From: Flavobacteriales bacterium
GTDB taxonomy: Bacteria > Bacteroidota > Bacteroidia > Flavobacteriales_D > Sanyastnellaceae
NCBI GenBank assembly: GCA_027491075.1
Contig: JAIXWX010000033.1
Span: 1-64,000, forward strand
Reading direction: 5' to 3'
Length of the DNA: 64,000 bases
Below, piece by piece: positions 8,637-17,831 of the stretch. The notes under the pieces were generated by a model. That model ran no database searches. It worked only from the letters and a program-made list of their open reading frames with translations, and was not told where the DNA came from. A program made the translations under genes and the position numbers. The stretch's first letter is position 1, and every line of letters begins with the position of its first letter.

Positions 8637-10337
8637 ATGAAAGCTACATTGATTGAAAATCTGCGCGGATTGCTTCAGGCCGAATCGGTTATGAGCGTTC
8701 GTGATGCGGTGAGAGACATTCGCAACGACTGGAAAGCCGAAACCGCAAAAGAAAGACAGCTCCAGATGGAAGCATGGAAGGCATTGGTCCCCGAGGAAGG
8801 CACCGAAAAGCCTGAATTCGTATACGTTCCTGATGAACTGGAACAGGTATTTCAAGATCTACTAAAGCAATACGAAGACCGTATTGAAGAAGAAGGAAAG
8901 CGACTCGCTCAAGAACGTCAAAAAAACCTAGAGATGAAAGAGTCTCTTTTGAAGGAATTTGAGACCATGATCACCAGCGAGGAGAACATAGGAAAGGCTT
9001 TTGCATCCCACAAGACTGTAAAAGAAAAATGGGACTCCATCGGAGATGTACCGGGGGATAAATACCACGACATTCAAGAAAAATGGCAAAAGCTAAATCA
9101 TAGTTTTTTCTATAATATCAATATTTATAAGTCGCTCCAAGATCACGACTTAAAGATCAATCTGAAGAAAAAAGAAGAGTTGATCGAAGAAGTTAAGTCC
9201 CTTTCTTCGGTAGAGCAAATCACAGATCTTGAAGTTTTAGTAAAAAAATTCCAAAGAGAATGGATGAATATTGGTCCTTCTCCAAGGGAAAACTTCAAAG
9301 AATTGGGCGATACGTTTTTTGGACTTCTTCGCGATGCCCAAAATAAAATTCAAGCCCACTACGATCAATTGCACGCTCACAGCGACGAAAACCTACAGAA
9401 GAAAAAAGCACTCGTAGAGAAAATGAAAGATATACTGGGGATGGAAATCACCAATGCATCTACATGGAATCGTTGGACTGATGAGGTGCTAAAATTGCAA
9501 GAAGAGTGGAGAGGAATTGGCTGGGCAAGAAAGAAAGAAAACGAAGAGGTATGGCAAGAATTCAGAGGATTGTGTGACCTGTTTTTTGCAAAAAGAAAAG
9601 AACAATTCGATCAAAAGCGCTCGCTTTACAAAGAGCACAGAGATAAGAAGGAAGCGCTTATTGCTAAAGCAAAGGAGCTTCAAGACAGCGCCGACTGGAA
9701 GACCGCAACAGAAGGTCTAAAAAAATTACAAGAGCAGTGGAAGGCTGTTGGTTCGGCAGATCCACGTGACGAACAGAAACTATGGCAGCGCTTTAGAAGT
9801 GCGTGTGATATTTTCTTTCAAAGAAAAAAAGAACACTTCGGAGAGATGGCGTCTCAACAAGAAGAAAACCTCCGTCAAAAAAATGCACTTCTCGAAGAAA
9901 TAGAAGCAAAGGAATTAACGGGCAACAAGGGCACCGATCTAGCATTTTTAAAAGAATTCAGCGAGCGTTGGCATGCTGTCGGTTTCGTTCCAAAAGAACA
10001 AATCAAAGCCACTATGGACCGATACAATGCAGCTTTAGATAAACTCTATGGTCAAATAAACGCTGAAAGAGAGGAGCGTGAAATGTCCATGTTTAGAAAT
10101 CGTGTAGAAAACATCAAGAGCGGATCTTCAGGAGATAATGCTGTGCGCAAAGAAAAATTTGCGCTAAAAGACCGACTAGATCGATTACAAGCGCAGATCA
10201 AGCAATATGAAAACAACATGGGATTCTTCACTGGTAAAGGTGCTGAAGCCATGCGCAAGGAAATAGAAAAGAAGATTAAGGCCACGGAAAGAGAAATGGA
10301 AGAGGTGCGCAAGAAAATGGCCATGCTCAGTGAATAA
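8637..10337 (+). CDS. DUF349 domain-containing coiled-coil protein
   Basis: A 566-residue, highly charged, helical cytoplasmic protein built from about five DUF349 repeats. Each repeat carries a W(R/K)xxGxx(P/R)xxxxxxLWxxF-like pattern, for example REWMNIGPSPRENFKEL, EEWRGIGWARKKENEEVW and EQWKAVGSADPRDEQKLW. The C-terminus is a coiled coil. The family is widespread in Bacteroidota and has no established function. The track's first codon is TTG at 8634; the adjacent ATG at 8637 is the better start. Transcribed alone from a good promoter. Confidence 0.88.
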   Translation: MKATLIENLRGLLQAESVMSVRDAVRDIRNDWKAETAKERQLQMEAWKALVPEEGTEKPEFVYVPDELEQVFQDLLKQYEDRIEEEGKRLAQERQKNLEMKESLLKEFETMITSEENIGKAFASHKTVKEKWDSIGDVPGDKYHDIQEKWQKLNHSFFYNINIYKSLQDHDLKINLKKKEELIEEVKSLSSVEQITDLEVLVKKFQREWMNIGPSPRENFKELGDTFFGLLRDAQNKIQAHYDQLHAHSDENLQKKKALVEKMKDILGMEITNASTWNRWTDEVLKLQEEWRGIGWARKKENEEVWQEFRGLCDLFFAKRKEQFDQKRSLYKEHRDKKEALIAKAKELQDSADWKTATEGLKKLQEQWKAVGSADPRDEQKLWQRFRSACDIFFQRKKEHFGEMASQQEENLRQKNALLEEIEAKELTGNKGTDLAFLKEFSERWHAVGFVPKEQIKATMDRYNAALDKLYGQINAEREEREMSMFRNRVENIKSGSSGDNAVRKEKFALKDRLDRLQAQIKQYENNMGFFTGKGAEAMRKEIEKKIKATEREMEEVRKKMAMLSE

Positions 10338-10405
10338 CACTTCTTTTTCGAGTAATTTTTTCAGGTAATTTCTTTCTTTGAGTAGGGGATTTTAGTTTTT
10401 CTAAG

Positions 10406-10413
10406 TACTTTTA
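10406..10413 (+). promoter_or_regulatory. Weak -7-like element TACTTTTA
   Basis: TACTTTTA differs from TAnnTTTG at one position and lies 30 nt before the ATG at 10443. A TTTG at 10377-10380 is 25 nt upstream, a long spacer. It is the best promoter candidate for the secreted-protein gene. Confidence 0.3.
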
Positions 10414-10442
10414 GACACACTTTAATTAACCAATAACTCAGG

Positions 10443-12386
10443 ATGAAAAAAATCTTTACCTTCTTCAGCGCACTTAGTCTGGGCTTGCTTGCACAATCCC
10501 AAGAAGCACCACGTCCAGTGGGCAACGAAGAAATCATATTTGCCAACACCCGCACATCTGCTGCACCTATTCGAAGCAACAGAGGGTCTGAATTTTTCTG
10601 TGAAGACTTTTCCAATGGATTAATAGGTAACAATCCCGTAGGAGAATGGACCACAGGTGGTCAAAACGCCAGTGTATGGGCCATGGCTGATGCCAATAGC
10701 CCAGCAGGTTTCTATTCCAGCAATCTTGCTGCGATGGCTTCCCCTACTGCAGATAATGGATGGCTCATTTTTGATGCCGACTTCGCGCAAGATGGGGCCA
10801 TCTCCACAAGCAATCCCGTGGAAGTTATGTCTGGATGGGTTCAAGCTCCAGAGCTCAACATGAGCGAACTAGAAAATGTCAAGGTAGAATTCAATCAATA
10901 CTTCAGATATTGCTGCCAGCAGTTGTCACCATTGTCTGTGGAAGTTTCTATCGATGGAGGAGACACTTGGACTGTGTTCAATGCTACAGGAATTTTAGTA
11001 ACCTCGGCCAATCAACTTTCAGCAAATCCCTTGTTGACAGTAATCGACATTTCATGTGTAGCAGCAAACCAACCTTCGGTGTTGATACGCTGGTTTTATA
11101 ACCGCTCTCAAAACTCAGCCTACAGTCATTATTTCTGGGGCTTAGATGATATCTGCATTTATGAGACTGTGGAAGAAAATGATTTGGAAATTACTCAGGT
11201 TACCAATGGCAATATTGTGACTGTTTGGGAATATACCGTAACTCCACTCGAGCAAGCCATCACTGAAGCCAACGACGGTATGGTAGCTGGCGTTATTTTC
11301 AGAAATAATGGACGCCAAGATCAAACCAATTGTCAAATCACGATTGAAATATTGGACGAGGCAGGCAGTACAGTGCTCAACACCACCAGCATTCCAGCAT
11401 TCGATATGGTAGCTCCTGCAAACGAAGAAATTTGTCCTGCACCTGTTTTGGATACCATCTTCGTATCTACTGGCTTCTTCCCACCGTCCATCGGCACCTA
11501 CATATTAAGAGCCTCTATTACCAGCGATCAAACGGATGAGATTCCTGATAATAATGTGATTGACAGAACCATTTACTATACCACCAATGAATACGGTCAC
11601 AACGATTCTACCTTGACTACAGGAGAACTTCGTGGACAAGCAGATCCAGATAATCCAGATCTATTCTTGCAATTTGGAACAGGTAATATTTTTCAGTTTC
11701 CAAATGAAGGCAGCACTGTATACGGCTTAACTGTCGATTTTGGCGCCAATACAGCAGCAAACGCAAGTGTAATTGGAGTGATGTATAGCGATCAAAGTAC
11801 TGCTCAAGCTCAAAACTTTGCTTTGGAAGGATTCAATTACTACACAACTACAGCAACGAGCGGATCCGAAGGACCAATCTATATCGCCTTTGAAGAGCCT
11901 GTAGAACCTCTTACAGATGAAGTATATCTGGTAGCTGTAGAAACGGAAGACATTCTTGTAGAAGAAGTAACCGTTATGGCTCAACCCAATAGCGACACGG
12001 ACAACTCTACCGCTAGAAAATCATTAAACAGCGCGGGTACTCTCGTTTGGTTCTTCAGAAACAACTATTCACCAGCTATCCGAGCCATCCTTACAGACGG
12101 TGTCGGTGTTTCAGAGGCAGACAATTTGAAGATCAATTTCAATATGATGCCAAACCCGGCTTCAGAAAACGTACGTGTAGAATTCACTACCGACGCCGCT
12201 CAGAATGTAGCTTACGAAATCCGTGACATCAACGGAAAGCTAGTGAAGACATCCAACTTGGGAAATCAAGCTCAAGGAAAGGTTAGCTTCGAAGTAAATG
12301 TTCGCGATCTCAGCGCAGGAACATATATGATGAATATCATTGCTGGTAGCCGCATGGTTGGTAGCGATCAATTGATCATCAAATAA
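10443..12386 (+). CDS. T9SS type A cargo with lectin-like N-terminal domain
   Basis: A 647-residue secreted protein. It has a signal peptide (KKIFTFFSALSLGLLAQSQ) and an N-terminal jelly-roll region of the MAM/choice-of-anchor J kind (CEDFSNGLIGN, then WGLDDICIYE). A CARDB-like adhesion segment around residues 245-380 follows (NDNVIDRTIYY-like end), then a second beta-rich domain. It ends in a type A sorting domain (MMPNPASENVRVEF, LSAGTYMMNI, QLIIK). It is expected to be exported across the outer membrane by T9SS. No catalytic motif was seen, so a surface or adhesive role is inferred. Confidence 0.85.
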   Translation: MKKIFTFFSALSLGLLAQSQEAPRPVGNEEIIFANTRTSAAPIRSNRGSEFFCEDFSNGLIGNNPVGEWTTGGQNASVWAMADANSPAGFYSSNLAAMASPTADNGWLIFDADFAQDGAISTSNPVEVMSGWVQAPELNMSELENVKVEFNQYFRYCCQQLSPLSVEVSIDGGDTWTVFNATGILVTSANQLSANPLLTVIDISCVAANQPSVLIRWFYNRSQNSAYSHYFWGLDDICIYETVEENDLEITQVTNGNIVTVWEYTVTPLEQAITEANDGMVAGVIFRNNGRQDQTNCQITIEILDEAGSTVLNTTSIPAFDMVAPANEEICPAPVLDTIFVSTGFFPPSIGTYILRASITSDQTDEIPDNNVIDRTIYYTTNEYGHNDSTLTTGELRGQADPDNPDLFLQFGTGNIFQFPNEGSTVYGLTVDFGANTAANASVIGVMYSDQSTAQAQNFALEGFNYYTTTATSGSEGPIYIAFEEPVEPLTDEVYLVAVETEDILVEEVTVMAQPNSDTDNSTARKSLNSAGTLVWFFRNNYSPAIRAILTDGVGVSEADNLKINFNMMPNPASENVRVEFTTDAAQNVAYEIRDINGKLVKTSNLGNQAQGKVSFEVNVRDLSAGTYMMNIIAGSRMVGSDQLIIK

Positions 12387-12409
12387 ACTATTTCATATAA
12401 AGATGCATG

Positions 12410-12445
12410 CAGGGGCTGCCAAATGGCAGCCCCTGTTTATTTTTG
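12410..12445 (+). terminator. Rho-independent terminator
   Basis: An 11-bp GC-rich stem (CAGGGGCTGCC / GGCAGCCCCTG) with a 4-nt AAAT loop is followed by TTTATTTTTG. It lies 23 nt past the stop of the T9SS cargo gene. Confidence 0.9.
12438..12445 (+). promoter_or_regulatory. Possible ribF -7 element TATTTTTG
   Basis: TATTTTTG matches TAnnTTTG and overlaps the T-tract of the terminator. It would start transcription near 12450, just upstream of the GTG at 12466. The match could be a by-product of the T-tract. Confidence 0.35.
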
Positions 12446-12465
12446 TCTGCTTCAAATTTCCAATT

Positions 12466-13392
12466 GTGATTATACACACCGATTTCTCAGGATTTAAAGA
12501 CCTCGAAACAGCCGTTACCATCGGCACTTTCGACGGTGTTCACTTGGGGCATCGAGCCATCCTCTCCCGCTTGCTTCGTGAAGCACAAATGGATGGCTTT
12601 CAAAGTGTGATACTCACATTCTATCCGCATCCGCGCATGGTGCTTCATCCAGAGGATCATGCTCTTCAGTTGCTCTCAACACCAGAGGAAAAAGCCGAAC
12701 TCCTCAAAGAACTGGGTATTGATCACCTTATGGTGTACCCTTTTTCTGAAGAATTCAGCCGTATATCTGCTTTTGATTATGTCAGAAATCTATTGGTCAA
12801 TGGGCTGAATGCGAAAAAAATAATTGTTGGATACGACCATCGCTTTGGAAGAAATCGAGAAGGAGATTTTAGTACGCTTTCTGAATGGTCTGAAATACTT
12901 CAATACAAATCACTCGAAATCCCTGCGGAGGAAATTGATAACGTCAATATTTCTTCTACAAAAATCAGAAAGTACTTATTGGATGGCAATGTGTCGCAGG
13001 CTGCCACTTATTTGGGCTACCCCTATGCTTTGACAGGGAAAATTGTCCACGGAAATAAAATGGGGCGCACTCTCGGTTTTCCTACAGCCAACATGTCTGT
13101 GAACTATCCCTATAAACTTATCCCAGCTAATGGGGTGTATGCAGTGGAATGTAAAACAGAGAAAGGTAGTTTAAAGGGTGTGATGAATATTGGCGTTAGA
13201 CCTACCGTAGATTCTACACCAGTACGTCACATTGAAGCCCATCTACTGGACTTTGAAGGGGATCTCTATGGCCAAAATCTTACCGTTCGTTTCATTCAAA
13301 AAATAAGAGAAGAGAAAAAATTTGGCTCGATTGATGAACTTAAAAATCAAATTCACGTAGACGTTCAAACCACGCGCACCCTGTTTCAATGA
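12466..13392 (+). CDS. ribF: Bifunctional riboflavin kinase/FAD synthetase
   Basis: A cytoplasmic enzyme making FMN from riboflavin and FAD from FMN. The N-terminal nucleotidyltransferase domain has GTFDGVHLGHRAIL and VGYDHRFGRNREGD; NISSTKIRKYL marks its end. The C-terminal flavokinase domain has GRTLGFPTANM and GVMNIGVRPTV. The track start (ATG 12403) lies in the upstream terminator and adds 21 non-family residues. I chose the GTG at 12466 (VIIHTDFSGFKDL), which gives 308 residues, the usual length. It overlaps the LRR gene by ATGA. Confidence 0.93.
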   Translation: MIIHTDFSGFKDLETAVTIGTFDGVHLGHRAILSRLLREAQMDGFQSVILTFYPHPRMVLHPEDHALQLLSTPEEKAELLKELGIDHLMVYPFSEEFSRISAFDYVRNLLVNGLNAKKIIVGYDHRFGRNREGDFSTLSEWSEILQYKSLEIPAEEIDNVNISSTKIRKYLLDGNVSQAATYLGYPYALTGKIVHGNKMGRTLGFPTANMSVNYPYKLIPANGVYAVECKTEKGSLKGVMNIGVRPTVDSTPVRHIEAHLLDFEGDLYGQNLTVRFIQKIREEKKFGSIDELKNQIHVDVQTTRTLFQ

Positions 13393-13991
13393 AGCAACTA
13401 CTTATCTATATCTTTTTCGCTTTAATCTCCACGAGCAGTTTTTCGCAATCTTTTCCATTGGAGAATTATGACTCCTTGAAGGTTTTTACTTCTCTCGAAA
13501 AAGCGCTTCAGGCGCCCGACTCGGTATTTCGATTGGATCTTTCTAAGAAAAAACTCACCGAAATTCCAACGGAGGTCTTCGATTTCAAAAATCTACATGA
13601 ACTCATTTTAGATAAAAATAAAATCGAAGTTATCCCAGGAGAGATTATAAAGTTAAAATACCTTCAACACTTGAGTCTCCAACACAATAAGGTATCAGAA
13701 ATTCCAACCGCGCTGTTGCGCCTTCAATCATTGAAAAAACTCAACCTAGCCGATAATTTCATCTTGCGCATACCCGAAGACATTGAGAAATTGAAAGAAC
13801 TTAGATTTTTGATTTTATGGGATAATCCAATCAATTATTATCCCAACTCTTTAGGACTTTTGGAGAATTTAGAAGTCCTTGATCTATTGCACAATCAGAT
13901 GAACATCGACACCCAGTCGCGTCTTCGAAATATACTACCGAAAGCGCGCATTATCATGTCTGCCCCGTGTCGATGCCAAGATGGTGAATGA
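13389..13991 (+). CDS. Secreted leucine-rich repeat protein
   Basis: A 200-residue exported protein with a signal peptide ending near FSQ and about five leucine-rich repeats between residues 45 and 175. Examples are LHELILDKNKIEVIPGEI, LQHLSLQHNKVSEIPTAL and LKKLNLADNFILRIPEDI. No sorting domain or membrane anchor is seen, so it may stay in the periplasm. It ends with a Cys pair (PCRCQDG). It is translationally coupled to ribF by ATGA, but a functional link is not evident. Confidence 0.85.
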   Translation: MKQLLIYIFFALISTSSFSQSFPLENYDSLKVFTSLEKALQAPDSVFRLDLSKKKLTEIPTEVFDFKNLHELILDKNKIEVIPGEIIKLKYLQHLSLQHNKVSEIPTALLRLQSLKKLNLADNFILRIPEDIEKLKELRFLILWDNPINYYPNSLGLLENLEVLDLLHNQMNIDTQSRLRNILPKARIIMSAPCRCQDGE

Positions 13992-13993
13992 TG

Positions 13994-14665
13994 TTATTCT
14001 TTGCCTCCAATCACTACCACAAACTCGCCTCTCGGTTCATGTTGGGTAAAATGTAGAAGTACTTCAGAGGCCGATCCTCTGACTGTTTCTTCAAATTTTT
14101 TAGAAAGCTCTCTGCTGACGCTCACCTTGCGCCCTTCCCCGCAAAAAGTAACAATCTGTTGAAGTGTTTTTATCAAGCGATGCGGTGATTCATAAAGCAC
14201 TGTTGTTTTTTCTTCTTCCGCAATGGCTTTAAAGCGCGTTTCCCTTCCTTTTTTATGCGGTAAAAAACCTTCGTACACAAATTTCTCACACGGTAATCCA
14301 CTTTGAACAATCGCTGGAACAAAGGCTGTCGGACCTGGCAAAGCCATCACCTCAATCTGATTTTCAATACACGCTCGTACCAATAAAAATCCAGGGTCTG
14401 ATATTCCTGGAGTTCCTGCATCCGAAACCAATGCCACTGCGTTGGCGGCTGCAATCCTTTCTGCAAGATTTTTTACTACTTGATGTTCGTTGTTTAGGTG
14501 ATAGGAAACACAGGGCTTATCGATAGAAAAATGCTGTAGTAGTTTTTTCGTTTCACGAGTATCCTCGGCAATAATAAAATCACACTCCTTCAATATTCGA
14601 ATCGCCCTCAGAGTGATATCTTCAAGGTTTCCAATAGGCGTGGGAACTAAATAGAGGTGTGCCAA
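13994..14665 (-). CDS. rsmI: 16S rRNA (cytidine 2'-O)-methyltransferase RsmI
   Basis: A 223-residue tetrapyrrole-methylase-fold enzyme that uses SAM to 2'-O-methylate C1402 of 16S rRNA. Seen are LYLVPTPIGNLEDITLRA, IIAEDTRETKKLL, LVSDAGTPGISDPG and YESPHRL. It is shorter than the E. coli enzyme, as is common in Bacteroidota forms lacking the C-terminal extension. The start codon is TTG, 3 nt after the stop of the upstream gene. It converges on the LRR gene with a 2-nt gap. Confidence 0.93.
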   Translation of the reverse strand: MAHLYLVPTPIGNLEDITLRAIRILKECDFIIAEDTRETKKLLQHFSIDKPCVSYHLNNEHQVVKNLAERIAAANAVALVSDAGTPGISDPGFLLVRACIENQIEVMALPGPTAFVPAIVQSGLPCEKFVYEGFLPHKKGRETRFKAIAEEEKTTVLYESPHRLIKTLQQIVTFCGEGRKVSVSRELSKKFEETVRGSASEVLLHFTQHEPRGEFVVVIGGKE

Positions 14666-14668
14666 TGT

Positions 14669-15394
14669 TTATCCCAGATGTCTTCGTTCAATAAGCTCCA
14701 CAAAATCCTGTGTTACTTGGGCATCATTGTTCCAACTATACTTCGATTTTAAAGCATCCAAATGTCTTAGTGCCTCGTCTCTATTATTTGCATTTAGCTT
14801 TTCAATGGCTACTTCATACTCTTGATTGTTTCCTTTAAATAATTCCCTTGAAAATTGGAATCGTTGGTTCAGAGTTATGGCCTTTTTCAAATCTGGAATC
14901 GGACTGTGCTCCAGCTTTTGAGCGAGGCTACCTGTAGCCGCAGACTTGCTCAATCGATCGTTTAAGGATTCTGTACGCATTTGTCCCAAAACATGATTGA
15001 GATCTCCGCTTGGAATCACTTCGTGCTTGTGCTCCATCGATGCTGAGGGAACGGGTTCATTGAAAGCAATCGGCTGCTCAGAAACCGGTTCAGTGGATTC
15101 TATTTCTTCAATAACATCCAATAACGTCACCTGATTGGTAGCAGGAGGCACTTCAATGCGGAAAGGCGTTTGAAACTCCTCTGACTCCTGGACGCTTTCT
15201 TTTGTGCTTCCCTTTAATGAATCATCGTATGCCTTGTATCTCAATACGACCACTCGTTCAAATAATTCTCTGCTATCTTCAGTGAGTGCTTCCAAATCCT
15301 GCAAGGAGAGTTGTCCTCCATTGAGCAAGGCTACCGACTCGCGAATAGCGTCCGCAAGTTCCGAGAGATTTCTGAAATTCTTTGGTGCGTTCAT
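14669..15394 (-). CDS. Conserved hypothetical cytoplasmic protein
   Basis: A 241-residue soluble protein. The helical N-terminus (residues 1-60) is followed by an acidic, low-complexity linker. The C-terminal 100 residues look well conserved in type (IPDLKKAITLNQRFQFSRELFKGN, ending VTQDFVELIERRHLG) and match a widespread but unnamed Bacteroidota protein. No catalytic motif was seen. It lies directly upstream of rsmI, whose TTG start is 3 nt after its stop. I do not assign a function. Confidence 0.75.
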   Translation of the reverse strand: MNAPKNFRNLSELADAIRESVALLNGGQLSLQDLEALTEDSRELFERVVVLRYKAYDDSLKGSTKESVQESEEFQTPFRIEVPPATNQVTLLDVIEEIESTEPVSEQPIAFNEPVPSASMEHKHEVIPSGDLNHVLGQMRTESLNDRLSKSAATGSLAQKLEHSPIPDLKKAITLNQRFQFSRELFKGNNQEYEVAIEKLNANNRDEALRHLDALKSKYSWNNDAQVTQDFVELIERRHLG

Positions 15395-15470
15395 GAGGTG
15401 AAATTAGAAAGTTCTGAAATTGTATTCAGGGAGAGCTAAAAGACTTATTAACCAAAATAATCAACGAAAA

Positions 15471-15815
15471 TTACAAATTTTCTCTGACCTTTTTAGGCAG
15501 CGCATTTCGAATAAGTTCGTAGCTATGATCTATTAGTTCTAAAAATAGTTCTGGAGGTACTGAACCGTCGGCAGCAACGGTATTCCAATGGGTTTTGTTC
15601 ATGTGATATCCAGGAATAATCCCAGGGTATCTTTCTCTCAAGTCCACTGCCCTTTCTGGATCACATTTAAGATTCATGCTTTCGAATCGGGTGATGTCGC
15701 ACAGGGCAAAGATTTTTCCAGCGACACGAAACACCAACGTTTCCTCATCAAACGGCAAGTCCTCTGTCGTGCCTGGCTTGTTCAAACAATACTCTCTGAT
15801 TTGTTCTAAATCCAT
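15471..15815 (-). CDS. MmcQ/YjbR family DNA-binding-fold protein
   Basis: A 114-residue small protein of the YjbR (CyaY-like fold) family. The recognisable pattern is IREYCLNKPGTTEDLPFDEETLVFRVAGKIFAL and HMNKTHWNTV, ending in a helical SYELIRNALPKK. Members are double-wing DNA-binding-like proteins with no firm function. It lies 3 nt downstream of the PorP/SprF gene. Confidence 0.85.
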   Translation of the reverse strand: MDLEQIREYCLNKPGTTEDLPFDEETLVFRVAGKIFALCDITRFESMNLKCDPERAVDLRERYPGIIPGYHMNKTHWNTVAADGSVPPELFLELIDHSYELIRNALPKKVRENL

Positions 15816-15818
15816 GTA

Positions 15819-16745
15819 TTAATCGTATGCTGCGCACCTGATATGGCCTTCGGAATCACCCCCACAAGCTCGAATGCCGAGAATAATTTCGTGTGTTGGG
15901 CCTCCATCAAAACGCATTTTGGATAAGGTAAGGTCGTATGCATAAGCCATGGTAAGAAACCCGAGAAAATCTACTTTAAGAAGGGCTGACAAACCTGAAC
16001 CGCTTCGACCTCCCAAACCAAAAGCCACTTTCTCCTTATAACTCAAGATGGCCTGACCCTCCAAACTCATTGGAGCTCCGGATACGAGATTAAGCAAAAA
16101 TGCCGGCTTAAAACTCAATTGATCACTCATTTTAATCGACTTTCCATAGGCCAATGTCCAGTGGTTGACCAATTCACCTTGATTGATTCCTTCTATACGT
16201 GAACGGTTCAATTGGCGCATGGAAACTCCGTAAAACCGATCGTTTTTATAAAGCCAAAGACCAAAATGAACCACAGGAAAAACAAAATCACTTGCAGAAG
16301 CTGTTATCACTGGATCAATATCTTGTTGCTCCATAAGAATATCCGCGAAATTGACCCTAAACTGTTTGAATCCTATGCCGAGTCCCGAACTTAAATAATA
16401 GCCCTTTCTCATCCGCATGTGGTAGGCGTAGTTGATATTGACGCCAGTATAGGAAAACGGGCCTACCCGATCGTTTTCAACCACTGCCCCTATTCCATGA
16501 AAATTAAATTTCTTTTTACCAAATTTTCCATGCACGCTCGCAAAGCCCGTGGACGGCGCTCCATCGATGCCATTCCATTGGCGACGCACTCCCAATCTCA
16601 AGTTAAGGCACTCCGCATTTCCAGTAACTGCGGGGTTGTATTGAATGTAGTTATAGGTAAACCATGAAAACTGCGGAAGCTGCTGTGCATTGGCTTCAGA
16701 GCAGAATGCCAACACAAGGATTAATATGATTCTGATGTTCTTCAT
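15819..16745 (-). CDS. PorP/SprF family T9SS outer-membrane protein
   Basis: A 308-residue outer-membrane beta-barrel protein with a signal peptide (ending EANAQ) and the PorP/SprF pattern: FSWFTYNYIQYNPAVTGNAECLNLRLGVRRQW, then alternating strands and a C-terminal AYAYDLTLSKM with GPTHEIILG. In gliding Bacteroidota such proteins are needed for secretion or attachment of type B sorting-domain cargo. It overlaps the type B cargo gene upstream by ATGA, making the two a likely cognate pair. Confidence 0.92.
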   Translation of the reverse strand: MKNIRIILILVLAFCSEANAQQLPQFSWFTYNYIQYNPAVTGNAECLNLRLGVRRQWNGIDGAPSTGFASVHGKFGKKKFNFHGIGAVVENDRVGPFSYTGVNINYAYHMRMRKGYYLSSGLGIGFKQFRVNFADILMEQQDIDPVITASASDFVFPVVHFGLWLYKNDRFYGVSMRQLNRSRIEGINQGELVNHWTLAYGKSIKMSDQLSFKPAFLLNLVSGAPMSLEGQAILSYKEKVAFGLGGRSGSGLSALLKVDFLGFLTMAYAYDLTLSKMRFDGGPTHEIILGIRACGGDSEGHIRCAAYD

Positions 16746-17716
16746 TTCAGAATCGATATTACACCCGTGATAGGTGGTATCTCCACCTCAAACGAATTGA
16801 GTTCGATCACATAGAAATACGCTCCCATAGGAAGTGCATTGCCCTTATTGGTACCATCCCAAGGTTGGGCGTACCCTGTAGATCGGAATACACGCTGACC
16901 CCAACGGTCATATACCGTCACCACACTTGCATCGAAGCGTTGAATTCCTGAAATGATCCAAGTATCGTTTACTCCATCTCCGTTCGGTGTGATCCCTTCA
17001 TAAATAATCAATGGAGGTCCTACTGTAACCGTTGCTTGTCCAGTAACCACGCACCCTCCCACTTCTCCAGTCGCATTATAGGTAGTGGAAATCTCTGGAG
17101 TACTTTCAACGGTGTTACCTGTGCTCTGATTCAAATATGTATCAGGACTCCAGGTCACATTATTAGCGTTGAAAGCGGTTATCTCAGAAGTTCCCCCTAA
17201 AAAAATCAAAAAGGGAGATACCGAAGTAGAAAGGTCCACTGCGCTCCCTGCTATCTCCATGGAAAACTCACATGGACCATAGTTGGGCAAATGATCCGAT
17301 CCTAAGATCACCAGATATGTAGTGTTTGCTTCAAGATTATTGACTTGATGCGTAAATGCGGCGGCAGAGCTATTGCAAGGACCAATTCCGGTATAAGAAG
17401 CTGTATTGCAATAATCGCCTGCTGGATTGACGCTATACACCGCGATAGTAAATGTATTTGGCCCTGTAAAATCGTCGCAATCACCTGGAGTAACAGAAAA
17501 TTGAGCATTTCCACCCGCTGAAGACCCCGTTTGAAAGGTAGCGTAATACGTCATGTTCACATTCATGCAGCCCAAATTCAAGGGCACATTGATTAGACTA
17601 TCTTCCAATGGCGTCGCCTCAGCGCACAATTGATTTGCGTCTGCGCTCGAACAATCCTGTGCTCGAAACGACAGGGCAACTTGCAAGATGAGTACAAAGA
17701 GAATCCAACGCTTCAT
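16742..17716 (-). CDS. T9SS type B (gliding-associated) cargo protein
   Basis: A 324-residue secreted protein. Signal peptide is MKRWILFVLILQVALSFRAQ. The middle holds a Cys-containing beta domain (residues 25-180) and an Ig-like segment. The C-terminus is the gliding-motility-associated CHU_C domain: ITPNGDGVNDTWIISGIQ, VTVYDRWGQRVFRS, PWDGTNKGNALPMGAYFYVI. The track start (17779) adds 21 residues before the signal peptide, so I use the ATG at 17716. It is coupled to the PorP/SprF gene downstream. Confidence 0.9.
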   Translation of the reverse strand: MKRWILFVLILQVALSFRAQDCSSADANQLCAEATPLEDSLINVPLNLGCMNVNMTYYATFQTGSSAGGNAQFSVTPGDCDDFTGPNTFTIAVYSVNPAGDYCNTASYTGIGPCNSSAAAFTHQVNNLEANTTYLVILGSDHLPNYGPCEFSMEIAGSAVDLSTSVSPFLIFLGGTSEITAFNANNVTWSPDTYLNQSTGNTVESTPEISTTYNATGEVGGCVVTGQATVTVGPPLIIYEGITPNGDGVNDTWIISGIQRFDASVVTVYDRWGQRVFRSTGYAQPWDGTNKGNALPMGAYFYVIELNSFEVEIPPITGVISILK

Positions 17717-17831
17717 GTAAGGGCAAAATTCAATGGATAAATCTTTCAAAAAGGAAGCCCTCAGCAATATTTTAAACATTCACATGTTTAGGAGGGCAAT
17801 TTTTTCAACGAAGAAAATCAGAGATTGTTGC

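Noticed and set aside
12403-12465. ATG at 12403 as ribF start
   Set aside because: It lies in the stem region of a strong terminator and adds 21 residues foreign to the family.
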